From: Bacteroidales bacterium | GTDB taxonomy: Bacteria; Bacteroidota; Bacteroidia; Bacteroidales; F082 | Direction: 5' to 3' | Length of the DNA stretch: 64,000 bases | NCBI GenBank assembly: GCA_023229135.1 | Contig: JALNZT010000024.1 | Coordinates: forward strand, 1-64,000 | Shown here: positions 63,439 to 64,000 of the stretch, one piece after another | Position numbering within the stretch: position 1 is the stretch's first letter | Layout: each line of letters opens with the position of its first letter | The notes under the pieces: generated by a model | Told to the model about the DNA's origin: nothing | The model's database searches: none | Seen by the model: only the letters and a program-made list of their open reading frames with translations | Translations under genes and position numbers: made by a program

Positions 63439-63750
63439 AGTCGTACTGTTTAAATGTGTGTTTGTGGATAAAAACTTATTGTTATCATAAATTATGCTAT
63501 AAATTGCAACAGGCTTATTTTAAACGTTTTAAAGCCGAAAACTTTTGCCATCAACCGTCAAAAACTGAACGAAACAGTACAACAATTGTTCACTATCGTA
63601 CAAGTTCGCGGCTCAGTTAGTGGTTCAATGAGAAACATTTTTAACTGAATTAATTATCAACAAATTTATGTGAAAAAAAATCAGAAACAAATTCATTTTG
63701 CAACATACAATGTATCATCTTTGTAAACTTATTGGAATTCTTATAGAATT
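63439..63750. other. Intergenic region between sppA and the last gene
   Basis: 312 bp with divergent genes on both sides, so it should hold two promoters. CATCTTTG at 63716-63723 is the closest match to a -7 box for the right-hand gene. No repeat, RNA gene or leader element like A-D was found. Confidence 0.5.
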
Positions 63751-64000
63751 ATGCAGTCACAAAATATACTACATCCACAAAAGTTCGTATTGCTATTGGT
63801 CTTGCTCAGTTTTTTAAGCCTGAACATTGGCACAGCGGGCAGACCCGAAGTGATTGCATTGGACAGTGCAAACAACTCCCTTGTGGAGCTTTCCTACAAT
63901 GTTTCAAGTGATAATTTATCATTTTTTTATGCTGACGAGCTATTTCCGGTAGCAATGCCTGCACTTTTAAAAAACTTTTCCGAAAAAACACTTATCTCCA
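63751..64000 (+). CDS. Secreted protein, 3' truncated by window edge
   Basis: The first 83 codons of a gene starting MQSQNILHPQKFVLLLVLLS, with a clear signal peptide (FVLLLVLLSFLSLNIGTAG), then SLVELSYNVSSDNLSFFYAD and a helical stretch. The pattern of an exported protein whose mature part opens with beta strands would fit a propeptide, such as those of gingipain-type peptidases, but this is only a possibility. Nothing in the available part identifies the family. Confidence 0.6.
   Translation, partial: MQSQNILHPQKFVLLLVLLSFLSLNIGTAGRPEVIALDSANNSLVELSYNVSSDNLSFFYADELFPVAMPALLKNFSEKTLIS

Overview
The window is a piece of a Bacteroidota chromosome, probably from an anaerobic or fermentative member of the Bacteroidales/Marinilabiliales side of the phylum. 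The evidence is: type IX secretion (T9SS) C-terminal sorting domains, a FISUMP-domain protein, a sensor kinase with an HTCS-like periplasmic propeller, TAnnTTTG-type -7 promoter boxes, weak Shine-Dalgarno signals, and a one-subunit pyruvate:ferredoxin oxidoreductase (NifJ). Both ends are cut inside genes: lpdA on the left and an unidentified secreted protein on the right. I saw no tRNA, rRNA, CRISPR array or intact insertion sequence. One structural RNA is present, RNase P RNA (rnpB), on the minus strand at about 35345-35755.

Layout. 1-16.6 kb is mainly housekeeping and envelope: lpdA (partial), rfbC, a lytic transglycosylase, uvrA, an orphan propeller histidine kinase, a glucosaminidase with LysM repeats, rsmG, an MFS transporter, and a two-gene minus-strand unit of a TPR protein and a GT-C-like membrane protein. 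16.6-19.2 kb is an accessory patch. Two diverged ~145-bp repeats flank an ORF6N-domain gene that overlaps the first 28 codons of a lost type I restriction specificity subunit, and an HTH gene fused to membrane helices follows. 19.2-28.2 kb holds a sigma/anti-sigma pair divergent from a secreted TPR-CHAT protease-like protein, then an antitoxin with a truncated toxin, and three secreted proteins of unknown function. 28.3-35.2 kb holds gyrB, an outer-membrane barrel and a large TPR protein. rnpB, a MATE transporter, a prolyl oligopeptidase and a phosphate transporter follow.

42.1-45.7 kb is a second accessory patch: an OLD-like AAA ATPase coupled to a small protein with TOPRIM-like acidic motifs (a candidate defence pair), then a phosphoethanolamine transferase. 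45.7-52.4 kb returns to core functions: prmC, a dihydroorotate dehydrogenase-like protein divergent from nifJ, and an e(P4)-type lipoprotein nucleotidase.

52.4-61.5 kb is the most unusual part. Four secreted-protein genes (one small cysteine-containing protein and three beta-helix T9SS proteins) each sit behind a related promoter and leader. This leader has a TATATTTG/A box, then 37-52 nt downstream a conserved ~31-nt element ending in a run of 6-8 C, then predicted stem-loops. Two of the beta-helix genes and their leaders form a 2.02-kb tandem duplication, and all three share a nearly identical 3' end with the sorting domain. This looks like a duplicating, recombining cassette family of surface proteins under one shared 5' leader. 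sppA (minus strand) and the start of another secreted protein close the window.
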